Positions 33,868 to 42,456 of a stretch of 47,171 nt of DNA are shown in pieces. Each line of letters begins with the position of its first letter. Position 1 is the first letter of the stretch. The stretch is from positions 1-47,171 of the forward strand of contig JASJDM010000037.1 of assembly GCA_030065125.1 (NCBI GenBank), given 5' to 3'. The notes under the pieces were generated by a model. It was not told the DNA's origin, ran no database searches, and was given only the letters and a program-made list of their open reading frames with translations. Position numbers and translations under genes: made by a program. Origin of the DNA: Lysobacterales bacterium (lineage in GTDB: Bacteria; Pseudomonadota; Gammaproteobacteria; Xanthomonadales; SZUA-38).

Positions 33868-35213
33868 GGGGCGTTGCTGGTGTTGCTGCCCTGGTACTGC
33901 TCCTGGCGCTGCTGGCGGGTCCCGTCAGCGCCCAGCAAACCGAGGACACCCTCGGCCTGCACGTGGTGCAGCCCGGCGAGACCCTGTGGGACATCACCCG
34001 GCTCTACCTGGGCGAAGATTTCCTGTGGAAGGAAAACTGGCGGCTCAATCCAGAGATCGAGGATCCCAACAAGCTGAGAGTGGGGCAGCAGATCACAGTG
34101 ATCAAGGAGCGCAAGATTACGGCGGACAGCGCCGTGGTCAGTTCCCTGTCGAACCAGGTGGACAAAAACCTGCGCCGGACCCAGTGGCTGCCGGCAGCCC
34201 GGGGCGACCAGCTGGCGGAGCAGGACGGCATCCGCACCCGCCGGTCGTCTTCGGCGGAGCTGCGCTTCAACGACAACTCAACCTTACGTCTCAGTGAATA
34301 CTCACAGGTGTTCCTGGAGGAAAAATCCACCAGCCTGCGCGGTGTGGATAGTGGGCGTATCGAAGTGCGCCGGGGCTCCGCTGAACTGGTCTTTCAGCCG
34401 CTGACCAAGCGCCGAACCGAAATCGAACTGGTCAGCGGTTCGGCCGTGTCCCGCCCACAACCCGACATTGGCGGTCAGGCCCGGGTGGCGGCCGCCACCG
34501 ACGAGGAAACCGGCTCGGCCAGGGTGATGGTGTACCGGGGCGAGTCCGAAGTGCAGGCCTCGGGTCAGACGGTGGAAGTCAAAGCCGGCATGGGGACCGC
34601 CGTGCCCAGGGACGGTCCGCCGCAGCCGCCGGAAAAATTGCTGTCATCACCCGACGGCCTGGCGCCGGCTGACGGCAGCGTCTGGCAGGTGGCCAACCGC
34701 AGCATGAGCTGGCAGGCGGTGCCCGGGGCGAGCAGCTACCGGGTCGAGGTCTGCCTTGACGCCCGCTGCGCGGAACTGGTGCAGCGCAGCGACGCGGTTG
34801 ACCAGACGCGCTGGTCGCCGCAGCTTGACCGGGTCGGAGACTATTTCTGGCGGGTGCGGGCGGTGGCTCCATCGGGGCTGGAGGGCTATGCCAGCGAGCC
34901 CAGCACGTTCCGGCTGGCCTCGATCACCGTGGACCGCCTGCCACCCAGCGTGGCCGTGGTGCCGTTGCAGAAAGTGACGGATGTCGAAGGCCGCCCGGTC
35001 ATGGCGCCGGGCAGTGGCCTGCTGCTGTCGGCGTTCGACGCCGGGATCGGCGTGGCCTGGGTGGAGTATCGCTGGCCGGGGGGCGAATGGTCGCGAAACC
35101 CCGGGCCGGAGCTTGAGATTGCGTTGCCGGAATCCGGGGTGGAGTACCTGGATGTGCGGGCGTCGGATTATCTCGGCCAGGTCAGCGAGCAGCGTCGTAT
35201 CCGTCTTGACTGA
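33864..35213 (+). CDS. LysM and FecR-domain periplasmic protein
   Basis: 449 residues from ATG 33864, overlapping the previous stop by 4 bp. Signal peptide (AALVLLLALLAGPVSAQ), a LysM domain at about 32-81 (HVVQPGETLWDITRLYLG...NPNKLRVGQQITV-type, with an inserted tryptophan-rich stretch), then a FecR-like domain near 108-205 (RSSSAELRFNDNSTLRLSEYSQVFLEE). Fibronectin/Ig-like segments follow (YRVEVCLDARCAELVQ, YFWRVRAVAPSGLEGYASEPSTF) and a final Ig-like unit resembling the neighbour's repeats (AFDAGIGVAWVEYRWPGG). LysM would bind peptidoglycan. It is a likely ligand or adaptor for the kinase. Confidence 0.85.
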   Translation: MRGVAGVAALVLLLALLAGPVSAQQTEDTLGLHVVQPGETLWDITRLYLGEDFLWKENWRLNPEIEDPNKLRVGQQITVIKERKITADSAVVSSLSNQVDKNLRRTQWLPAARGDQLAEQDGIRTRRSSSAELRFNDNSTLRLSEYSQVFLEEKSTSLRGVDSGRIEVRRGSAELVFQPLTKRRTEIELVSGSAVSRPQPDIGGQARVAAATDEETGSARVMVYRGESEVQASGQTVEVKAGMGTAVPRDGPPQPPEKLLSSPDGLAPADGSVWQVANRSMSWQAVPGASSYRVEVCLDARCAELVQRSDAVDQTRWSPQLDRVGDYFWRVRAVAPSGLEGYASEPSTFRLASITVDRLPPSVAVVPLQKVTDVEGRPVMAPGSGLLLSAFDAGIGVAWVEYRWPGGEWSRNPGPELEIALPESGVEYLDVRASDYLGQVSEQRRIRLD

Positions 35214-35342
35214 GCGGCCCCATCCGCGTCGGACAGTCTGCCCCTCAGAAAATCGTGTACCATTGGTGCCGCCCGGCGGGAGGGCCGGTATGGAGGGGCC
35301 GCGTCGTCGGTGGTCTGCCGAAAACGAAAAACCAACAGAAGG

Positions 35343-37043
35343 ATGAAAGCACCCATGAGACGATTGCTCCTGTTGTGCTGGGCATGGTTTCTGCCCATGA
35401 CTGCCGTTGCCCAGGACGGCAGCATCGATGACGTTATCAACAATGCGGTACAGCCGCTGACCGACGCCATCTCCTGGCTCCTGTTTTATCCCATTCCCAT
35501 CTTTGGCCAGTCCGTCCCGTTCATCGTGGTATGGCTGGTGGTGGGTGCGACCTTTTTTACCCTGTATTTCGGCTTCATCAACGTGCGCGGTTTTGCCCAG
35601 GGTTTTCGGCTGATCCGCGGCGATTACTCGGACCCCAAGTCTCCCGGCGAGGTCACCCACTTCCAGGCCCTGGCCACTGCGGTGTCCGGTACCGTGGGAC
35701 TGGGCAACATCGCAGGGGTCGCGGTGGCGGTCACCCTGGGCGGTCCGGGCGCTACCTTCTGGATGATCCTGGCGGGCCTGCTGGGAATGTCCACCAAGTT
35801 CTGCGAGTGCACCCTGGGTGTCAAATATCGCAACGAATACCCCGACGGAACCGTATCCGGCGGCCCCATGTACTACCTGTCCAAGGGCCTGACCGAGCGT
35901 TCCCCGGGGCTGGCGCCCCTGGGCAAGGTGCTGGCGGTGGTGTTTGCCATCTTCTGTATTGGTGGCTCCTTCGGCGGCGGCAATATGTTCCAGGCCAACC
36001 AGGCTCATGCCATGGTGGTTTCGGTCACCGGCGGCGCCGACAGCTTCCTGGCCGACAAGGGCTGGCTGTTCGGTCTGGCCATGGCCGTGCTGGTAGCGGT
36101 CGTCATTATCGGCGGTATCAAGTCCATCGCCCGGGTGACTGGCAAGCTGGTGCCCTTCATGGCCACTCTTTACATCATCGCGGCCCTGTTCATCATCATT
36201 TCCAACATCGAGGCGGTACCCGCCGCATTCGCCTTGATTGTCACCAGTGCCTTCAATCCGGTAGCGGTGACCGGCGGCGTGGCCGGGGTACTGATCCAGG
36301 GCTTCCGCCGGGCTGCGTTTTCCAACGAGGCCGGCACCGGGTCAGCCGCCATTGCCCACTCGGCGGTGAAGACCAACGAACCGGTGACCGAGGGCCTGGT
36401 GGCCTTGTGGGAACCGTTCATCGACACCGTGGTGATCTGCACCATGACCGCCCTGGTGCTGGTGATATCCGGCATGTGGCGGGTGGACGCCTACGTCACC
36501 CAGGACGTGGCCTCGGTCTACGCTGAGCCCAGCGCCACCGCAGCGGTGGTATCCACCGTGGAGCGCGATGCGGAGCTTCGGCTGCTGCAGACATCCGATG
36601 ACGGCGAGTGGCGGGAGGTCTGGCAGGACGGCGCCATCAACTGGATCAAGCTGGACAACGTTGAGGTGGTGGAAGGCGTGACCAAGACCAACATCGCGTT
36701 CGGCGAGACCCTGGGCTGGTTCCCCTACGTGCTGGCTCTGGCCGTGGTGCTGTTTGCCTTCTCTACCATGCTGGCCTGGTCCTACTACGGCATGAAATGC
36801 TGGACCTACCTGCTGGGGGAGGGCTTCGGCAAGGAGATCAGCTACAAGCTGCTGTTCTGCGCCTTTGTTGTCATCGGCAGTTCCATGAACCTGAGCGCGG
36901 TGACCGACTTTTCCGACGCGATGATCCTGACCATGGCTTTCCCCAACATCATCGGCCTGTACCTGCTCGGCGGGGTGGTCAAGCGGGAGCTGAAGTCTTA
37001 CCTGGAGCGGGTCAAGAGCGGCGAAATTCAGCGATACCGCTGA
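35343..37043 (+). CDS. Na+:alanine symporter (AGCS family) with SH3b-like insertion
   Basis: 566 residues from ATG 35343; ATG 35355 is the alternative start. An N-terminal signal-like helix (RRLLLLCWAWFLPMTAVAQ) precedes the AGCS transporter core with about 11 helices. Motifs of the family: ATAVSGTVGLGNIAGVAVA, GGPMYYLSKG, NEAGTGSAAIAHSA and a C-terminal NIIGLYLL. Between two late helices, residues ~385-446 form a hydrophilic insert (VTQDVASVYAEPSATAAVV...GEWREVWQDGAINWIKLDNVEVV) that looks like a bacterial SH3 domain. Typical family members have a much shorter loop here. Sodium-driven alanine/glycine uptake is expected. Confidence 0.9.
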   Translation: MKAPMRRLLLLCWAWFLPMTAVAQDGSIDDVINNAVQPLTDAISWLLFYPIPIFGQSVPFIVVWLVVGATFFTLYFGFINVRGFAQGFRLIRGDYSDPKSPGEVTHFQALATAVSGTVGLGNIAGVAVAVTLGGPGATFWMILAGLLGMSTKFCECTLGVKYRNEYPDGTVSGGPMYYLSKGLTERSPGLAPLGKVLAVVFAIFCIGGSFGGGNMFQANQAHAMVVSVTGGADSFLADKGWLFGLAMAVLVAVVIIGGIKSIARVTGKLVPFMATLYIIAALFIIISNIEAVPAAFALIVTSAFNPVAVTGGVAGVLIQGFRRAAFSNEAGTGSAAIAHSAVKTNEPVTEGLVALWEPFIDTVVICTMTALVLVISGMWRVDAYVTQDVASVYAEPSATAAVVSTVERDAELRLLQTSDDGEWREVWQDGAINWIKLDNVEVVEGVTKTNIAFGETLGWFPYVLALAVVLFAFSTMLAWSYYGMKCWTYLLGEGFGKEISYKLLFCAFVVIGSSMNLSAVTDFSDAMILTMAFPNIIGLYLLGGVVKRELKSYLERVKSGEIQRYR

Positions 37044-37067
37044 TGCGCGCCTGAGGGGAAAGGGTTG

Positions 37068-38342
37068 ATGGGTCTGCTGCAGGACATTCTGTTTGGACTG
37101 ATGGGCCTGACCATGCTGGTGGGCGTGGCCTGGTTGTTTTCCGGCAACCGCGGCGCGGTGGACTGGCGCACTGTTGTGGTGGGCGTGATACTGCAGGTGG
37201 TGTTTGCCTTCATCGTGCTGCTGACCCCCTGGGGCGCCGCGGTGTTCAACGGCCTGGCCCAGTTTTTTGTCACCGTCATTGGATTCACCGAGGCCGGCTC
37301 GACGTTTATCTTCGGCGACCTGGCCCGGCAGGATAACTTCGGCTTCATCTTCGCGTTCCAGGTACTGCCCACCATCATTTTCTTCGCGTCGCTGATGGGT
37401 GTGCTTTACCACCTGGGCCTGATGCAGAGACTGGTGGGCGCCATGGCCGCGGTGATGCGCAAATTCCTGCCGGTCAGCGGCGGCGAGTCCCTGTCCGTGG
37501 CCGCCAATGTCTTCATCGGCCAGACCGAGGCGCCCCTGGTGGTGCGGCCCTACATCCAGAAGATGACGCAGTCTGAACTGCTCACCATGATGGTGGGCGG
37601 CATGGCCACCATTGCCGGCGGCGTGCTGGCGGCCTATGTAGGCCTGCTGGGCGGCGACGATCCAGCCCAGCGCGTTTACTACGCCAAGCACCTGTTGTCT
37701 GCCAGCATCATGGCAGCGCCGGCCACCATCGTCATTGCCAAGGTACTGATGCCAGAGACCGAAGAGTCCCTGACCATGGGCAAGGTTCAGATCAAGGTGG
37801 AAAAAACTGCCCACAACGCCATTGAGGCCGCCGCCAACGGCGCCGCCGACGGCTGGCGCCTGGCCCTCAACGTGGGCGCCATGCTGCTGGCTTTCCTGGC
37901 GCTGATCGCCATGATCAACTGGCCGCTGGAGCAGATCGGTTCCCTCACCGGCCTGGAAGAAAAACTGGGCCGCCCCGTGGACCTGTCCCTGATCCTGGGC
38001 TACCTGCTGGCACCCCTGGCCTGGATCATCGGCGTGCCTGCTACGGACATCGTCACCGTGGGAGGATTGATCGGCCAGAAAGTGGTGGCCAACGAATTCG
38101 TGGCCTACGTGGAGCTGGGCAACGTCCAGGATCAGCTGAGCGACAAGGCCCGGCTGATCTCCACCTATGCCCTGTGTGGATTCGCCAATTTCTCCTCCAT
38201 CGCCATCCAGATCGGCGGTATCGGCGGCCTGGCCCCGGATCGCAAACCCGACATTGCCCGCTTTGGCCTGCGCGCGGTGCTGGGCGGTACGCTGGTCACC
38301 ATGATGACGGCCACTATTGCCGGGGTGCTGCACACGCTGTAA
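37068..38342 (+). CDS. CNT-family nucleoside transporter (NupC-like)
   Basis: 424 residues from ATG 37068 (a TTG one codon upstream is in frame). The layout matches concentrative nucleoside transporters: an N-terminal helix set, the gate domain GFIFAFQVLPTIIFFASLMGVLYHLG, the substrate motif NVFIGQTEAPLVVRPYI, and the C-terminal GFANFSSIAIQIGGIGGLAPDRK. It imports nucleosides with Na+ or H+. It lies 24 bp after the alanine symporter and is probably co-transcribed; GGGGAAAGGG precedes the start. Confidence 0.95.
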   Translation: MGLLQDILFGLMGLTMLVGVAWLFSGNRGAVDWRTVVVGVILQVVFAFIVLLTPWGAAVFNGLAQFFVTVIGFTEAGSTFIFGDLARQDNFGFIFAFQVLPTIIFFASLMGVLYHLGLMQRLVGAMAAVMRKFLPVSGGESLSVAANVFIGQTEAPLVVRPYIQKMTQSELLTMMVGGMATIAGGVLAAYVGLLGGDDPAQRVYYAKHLLSASIMAAPATIVIAKVLMPETEESLTMGKVQIKVEKTAHNAIEAAANGAADGWRLALNVGAMLLAFLALIAMINWPLEQIGSLTGLEEKLGRPVDLSLILGYLLAPLAWIIGVPATDIVTVGGLIGQKVVANEFVAYVELGNVQDQLSDKARLISTYALCGFANFSSIAIQIGGIGGLAPDRKPDIARFGLRAVLGGTLVTMMTATIAGVLHTL

Positions 38343-38386
38343 GTCCCGACCACCCGTCGTAAGGTGAAACCGGAAATGGCATCGAC

Positions 38387-39241
38387 GTGAAACGGATTCT
38401 GCTGGCGGGGTCGACAGGGTACCTGGGATCCCACATCGCATTGGAACTGCAGGCAAGGTCCCGGGACTTCAGGGCCATCGCCCGCAACCCGGACAAACTC
38501 CGTCGCGCTGGCGTTGTCGCCGGTGAGGTATTCCGGGCCGAACTGACCGAGCCCGATTCCCTCGCCGGGTGCTGCAAGGATATTGATGTGGTGATTTCCG
38601 CGGTGGGTATCACGCGGCAGAAAGACGGCCTCACCTATATGGATGTGGATTATCAGGCCAACCTGAACCTGTTGCATCAAGCACAAAAGAGTGGAGTTGT
38701 ACGGTTTGTCTACGTGTCGGTGCTGAACGGTGAAAAACTGCGCGACCTGAAAATCTGCGACGCCAAGGAGAAGTTTGGCGAGGAACTCAAGCGGTCGGGA
38801 CTGGACTACTGCATTATCCGCCCCAACGGGTTTTTCTCCGATATGGCCGAAATCCTCGACATGGCCAGGAAAGGCCGGGTTTACCTGTTCGGTGATGGTC
38901 AATGGCGATCCAATCCCATCCACGGCCGGGACCTTGCACGCTTTTGCCTGGATGCGATCCACAACCCTGAAAAAGAACTGGAAGTCGGCGGTCCGGAAAC
39001 TCTGACCCAGAAAGAGATTGCGGCGACAGCCTTTGAGGTCCTGGGCCGCAGACCGAAGATTTCCTATGTTCCAGAATGGGTCCGCAGCGCCACGCTTAAA
39101 CTGGTCCGGACGTTCACCGGAAGCAAGGTCTACGGACCCATCGAGTTCTTTATGACGGTCATGGCCATGGACATGTTGGCGCCCGAGTATGGTGAACATA
39201 CGCTACGCGACTTCTTCTACGACAGCGAGGAGCGGACATGA
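38387..39241 (+). CDS. NmrA-like / atypical SDR NAD(P)-binding protein
   Basis: 284 residues from GTG 38387. The N-terminal Rossmann motif AGSTGYLGSHIALEL and the ISAVG segment, followed by DVDYQANLNLLHQAQKSGVVRFVYVSVL, place it among atypical SDRs of the NmrA type. The active-site Tyr-x-x-x-Lys of classical SDRs is absent from its usual place, although AKEKFGEELKRSGLDYCIIRPNGFF is typical of the group. Homologues act as NAD(P)H-sensing or reductase proteins. Its stop overlaps the next (broken) gene as ATGA. Confidence 0.85.
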   Translation: MKRILLAGSTGYLGSHIALELQARSRDFRAIARNPDKLRRAGVVAGEVFRAELTEPDSLAGCCKDIDVVISAVGITRQKDGLTYMDVDYQANLNLLHQAQKSGVVRFVYVSVLNGEKLRDLKICDAKEKFGEELKRSGLDYCIIRPNGFFSDMAEILDMARKGRVYLFGDGQWRSNPIHGRDLARFCLDAIHNPEKELEVGGPETLTQKEIAATAFEVLGRRPKISYVPEWVRSATLKLVRTFTGSKVYGPIEFFMTVMAMDMLAPEYGEHTLRDFFYDSEERT

Positions 39242-39539
39242 TCAAAGCCGTATTGGCGTTCTTTACCATGCTTACGCTGTGGGTCACGAGCAGCTGGGCG
39301 GCCGAAATTGACGCTGAGCTTTATCAGGGGAGCAGGGAGCCTCGGTGGCCCTCGTGACCAAAGACGGCCTGACGCCGCTCACCCCGGCGGCATTCAACGG
39401 CTCTGACGAGATCGTCCATCTGTTGTTGCAGCACGGGACGGACGTCAACAGGGCCAGGGGTGACGGCTACACCGCGCTGGCCGAGGCGATGGGGCGCAAT
39501 TCCACAGCGGAAATCCTGCGCAAGGCCGGCGCCCGGTAA
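39238..39539 (+). pseudogene. Frameshifted secreted ankyrin-repeat protein
   Basis: ATG 39238 (ATGA overlap with the SDR) opens a frame with a signal peptide (IKAVLAFFTMLTLWVTSSWAAEIDAEL) that stops at TGA 39356-39358. From about 39315 a second frame, offset from the first, encodes an ankyrin repeat: DGLTPLTPAAFNGSDEIVHLLLQHGTDVNRA..., running to TAA 39539. The two parts make sense only as one protein joined by a frameshift between 39315 and 39345. Even joined, it has barely two repeats, so it is probably truncated as well. A sequencing error is possible. Confidence 0.65.
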
Positions 39540-39655
39540 TTTTCCCGATATTCGGCTACCATGGGATCTTCCCATTGCAGCCGAACCACCCACCGATTAG
39601 AGTTGGTTTATCGCGCTTACCGCGCCCCGGATTTACTGTCTGACGGAGACATCCT

Positions 39656-40240
39656 ATGAATCGAGTGAAAGCACTGATCGCCCTTGGCCTGGCCCTGGCC
39701 CTGACCGCCTGCGCCCAGTATGTGAAGCGCGACGAATTTGACAGCACCATTGCGGGCCTGAAGTCCGCGGATGCTGAGTTGGGTGCCCAGCTGGCCATGA
39801 TGCAGCGCCAGTTCAGCGAGCTGACCGACGACCTGCAGGTGAAGTTTGAAAACTACAATGCCCGCATTGCCCAGCTCCAGGGTCGCCTTCGAGTGGACAT
39901 GACCGCCCACTTTGAATACGACGATGCCACCCTGCGGGAGGAGGACAAGGACGCCCTGGCCGACTTCAGCGACGTGTTGAAGGAGTACCATCCCAACATC
40001 ATCGTGACCGTAGAAGGGTTCACCGATCCCGCCGGCTCGGCGGAGTACAACCAGTGGCTCGGCATGGAGCGGGCCAAGGCCGTTCGGGCCTACCTGGTGG
40101 AAAGCGGCCTGGCCGCAGACAAGGTTCGCGCCGTCAGCTACGGCGAAGACAGCAACCGCCAGATCGCCAGCGGCGCCTGGGGTGACGAGGGCGCCGCCAA
40201 TCGCCGGGTTGCCCTGGTGATTGACTACATTCCTGGTTGA
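39656..40240 (+). CDS. OmpA-family lipoprotein
   Basis: 194 residues. Lipobox LTAC with lipidated Cys19, a coiled-coil segment near 25-85 (STIAGLKSADAELGAQLAMMQRQFSELTDDLQVKFENYN), and a C-terminal OmpA domain near 85-190 (VTVEGFTDPAGSAEYNQWLGMERAKAVRAYLVESGL...). It would anchor the outer membrane to peptidoglycan, like Pal or similar lipoproteins. GGAG stands eight bases before the ATG. Monocistronic, with a strong terminator, then array C. Confidence 0.92.
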   Translation: MNRVKALIALGLALALTACAQYVKRDEFDSTIAGLKSADAELGAQLAMMQRQFSELTDDLQVKFENYNARIAQLQGRLRVDMTAHFEYDDATLREEDKDALADFSDVLKEYHPNIIVTVEGFTDPAGSAEYNQWLGMERAKAVRAYLVESGLAADKVRAVSYGEDSNRQIASGAWGDEGAANRRVALVIDYIPG

Positions 40241-40257
40241 GAAAGCGACACAAACCT

Positions 40258-40289
40258 CAAAAAAGCGGGCTTCGGGCCCGCTTTTTTTT
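40258..40289 (+). terminator. Rho-independent terminator
   Basis: Stem GCGGGC/GCCCGC (40265-40270 and 40276-40281) preceded by A residues and followed by eight T, 18 bp after the OmpA-type lipoprotein gene. Confidence 0.9.
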
Positions 40290-40309
40290 GGCGAGAACGC
40301 TCGAGTGAA

Positions 40310-40431
40310 CTTTCCCCAGGCCGCCACGCGGCCGTTCCCCAGCGCCCGCAGGGCGCGTTCCCCAGGCCGCAGCGCGGCCGTTCCCCAGTTCGCGCAGCGA
40401 ACGTTCCCCAGCTTGCGAAGCAAGCTTCCCG
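40310..40431. repeat. Hairpin-linker repeat array C
   Basis: One arm only: linker CGTTCCCCAG joins stems GCCGC/GCGGC, CGCCC/GGGCG, GCCGC/GCGGC with loop AGC, TTCGC/GCGAA and CTTGC/GCAAG. Some stems match those of array A. It lies between the terminator of the OmpA-type gene and the promoter of the MFS-PlsC gene, with all linkers in the GTTCCCCAG orientation. Confidence 0.75.
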
Positions 40432-40545
40432 GTGTCACCTGGCGATACCACCGGCCGCGCGCGCCGAAACCATCCTTTGTCCTTTTCTTGCACCGGTAAC
40501 CGTCTTGTATAGTGAACCCCAACACAGTGAGGCGGAGGGCCGCAC

Positions 40546-42456
40546 TTGACCCACACAAAAGGACTTCTCAGGCAGAAACGGTTTGGGCCTTTTTTCGGCA
40601 CCCAGGCCCTGGGCGCGTTCAACGACAACGTGTTCAAGAATGCCCTGGCCATGCTGATTACATTCCAGGGTGTGGCGGTGCTGGGCATGGGGCCCACGGA
40701 GCTGGTGCCATTCGCCGGGGGTGTGTTCATTCTGCCGTTTTTCCTGTTCTCTGCCCTGGCCGGGCAGTTCGCCGACAAGTACGAAAAATCTGCACTGATC
40801 AGGCGGGTCAAGCTGTTTGAAATAGGCGTCATGAGCCTGGCGGCTATTGGCTTCTGGCTGCAAAGCCCCCTGGTGTTGATGCTGGTGCTGTTCCTGATGG
40901 GCACCCAGTCAGCATTCTTCGGTCCCCTCAAGTACGGCATCATTCCCCAGATCCTGGAAAAGCACGAACTGGTCCAGGGCAACGGATTTGTCAGCATGGC
41001 CACTTTCGTGGCGATTCTCATTGGCACCCTGTTCGGCGGCTGGCTCATGGACGGCTCCAGCAGCGGGTTGGCGATGGTGTCGGTGGCGGTCATTCTGGTC
41101 GCGGTCCTGGGGTATGGCGTCTCCCGGGGCATACCGGCCGTGGCCGTGGCCGACCCGGAGTTAAAGCTCAACTGGAACATCTTTACCCAGACGGTGAAGA
41201 CCATGGGTTACGTGCGGGAAAACCCGGTGGTGTTCCGCTCCATTCTGGGTGCATCCTGGTTCTGGTTTTTCGGCGCCACCATTCTTGGGCTGATCCCCAA
41301 CTACACCCGCATATCCCTGCAGGGCAGCAACGAGGTGGCCACGCTGCTGCTGGCATTGTTCTCCGTGGGCGTTGGTGTCGGCTCCCTGGCCTGTCACTGG
41401 CTGTCGGCCCGCAGCGTGGAAATCGGCCTGGTGCCCCTGGGCGCCTTGGGACTGACCCTGTTCGGTGCGGACCTTTACTTTGCCACCCAGGCGCTGCAGC
41501 CCACGACGGAACTGGTGGGGGCAGCTGGTTTCCTGGACCGTGACGGCAGCTTTCGTATCATGCTGGACGTGGTGCTGATGGGCGCCTTTGGCGGGGTTTA
41601 TTTTGTTCCGCTCAACGCGCTGATCCAGCATCGCAGCCGGCCGGACCGGCGCTCCCGGGTGCTGGCTGGCGGCAACGTGCTGAATGCGCTTCTCATGGTC
41701 ATTTCGGCCCTGTACACCATTGTGCTGCTGAAGGTCGGCGTGAGTATTCCCGAGATCCTGCTGTTGACCGCGGTATTGAACGCGGTGGTGGCGACTTACA
41801 TATTCCTGCTGGTGCCCGAATTCCTGCTGCGTTTCGCCGCCTGGGTGCTGGTCAACACCATCTACCGGGTCGAGGTCAGCGACCTGCATCGCATCCCCGA
41901 GGAGGGTCCCGCCCTGCTGGTGTGCAACCACGTGAGTTTCGTTGACGCCCTGGTCATCGGTGGCAGCGTCAGTCGGCCGGTGCGGTTTGTCATGTACTAC
42001 AAGATCTTCGACTGGCCGGTGCTGCGCTGGATTTTCCGCACGGCCAAGGCCATCCCCATTGCCTCGGCCAGGGAGAATCAGCAGATGATGGACCAGGCCT
42101 TCGACGCCATCAAACGTGAACTGGAGGCCGGCGAACTGGTGTGTATCTTTCCGGAGGGCGCCATCAGCCGTGACGGCGAGGTGCAGGTATTCCGGCGGGG
42201 CGTGGAAAAAATCCTTGCTGGGTCCCCGGTGCCGGTGGTTCCCATGGCCCTGAGCGGCCTGTGGGGCAGTTTTTTCAGCCGCTCCGACGGCGGCGCGTTT
42301 CGCGGGCCCATGCGCCGATTCCTGGGCCGGATTCATCTGGCGGTGGGAGACCCGGTGGACCCGGGACAGGTGACTGCTGACGGTCTGCGCGACCGGGTGC
42401 TGGAGCTGATGGACAGCTCAGCCCCGACCGACCTTACCGGTGCCGCCGGTGGCTGA
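40546..42456 (+). CDS. MFS lysophospholipid transporter fused to PlsC acyltransferase
   Basis: 636 residues from TTG 40546, which has GGCGGAGGG nine bases upstream. Residues 1-425 form an MFS transporter of about 12 helices of the LplT type (FFGTQALGAFNDNVFKNALAML; GPLKYGIIPQIL). Residues ~440-636 are a PlsC domain with HX4D in NHVSFVD (H near 461) and FPEGAISRDG. The known Aas-type fusion adds an AMP-dependent acyl-ACP synthetase domain after PlsC; here the gene stops first. It probably flips lysophospholipids inward and re-acylates them, with the acyl donor made elsewhere. It overlaps the DUF1835 gene. Confidence 0.92.
   Translation: MTHTKGLLRQKRFGPFFGTQALGAFNDNVFKNALAMLITFQGVAVLGMGPTELVPFAGGVFILPFFLFSALAGQFADKYEKSALIRRVKLFEIGVMSLAAIGFWLQSPLVLMLVLFLMGTQSAFFGPLKYGIIPQILEKHELVQGNGFVSMATFVAILIGTLFGGWLMDGSSSGLAMVSVAVILVAVLGYGVSRGIPAVAVADPELKLNWNIFTQTVKTMGYVRENPVVFRSILGASWFWFFGATILGLIPNYTRISLQGSNEVATLLLALFSVGVGVGSLACHWLSARSVEIGLVPLGALGLTLFGADLYFATQALQPTTELVGAAGFLDRDGSFRIMLDVVLMGAFGGVYFVPLNALIQHRSRPDRRSRVLAGGNVLNALLMVISALYTIVLLKVGVSIPEILLLTAVLNAVVATYIFLLVPEFLLRFAAWVLVNTIYRVEVSDLHRIPEEGPALLVCNHVSFVDALVIGGSVSRPVRFVMYYKIFDWPVLRWIFRTAKAIPIASARENQQMMDQAFDAIKRELEAGELVCIFPEGAISRDGEVQVFRRGVEKILAGSPVPVVPMALSGLWGSFFSRSDGGAFRGPMRRFLGRIHLAVGDPVDPGQVTADGLRDRVLELMDSSAPTDLTGAAGG

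Larger units (their letters stand above)
40241..40545. other. Intergenic region before the MFS-PlsC gene
   Basis: 305 bp holding the terminator at 40258-40289 and array C. At 40505-40512 TGTATAGT resembles a -10 box for the downstream operon; a convincing -35 was not identified. Confidence 0.5.

Noticed and set aside
36342..38456. 704-codon minus-strand ORF opposite the two transporter genes
   Set aside because: It is antisense to two clear transporter genes, has a His/Gln/Gly-rich composition typical of shadow frames in G+C-rich DNA, and shows no family motif.
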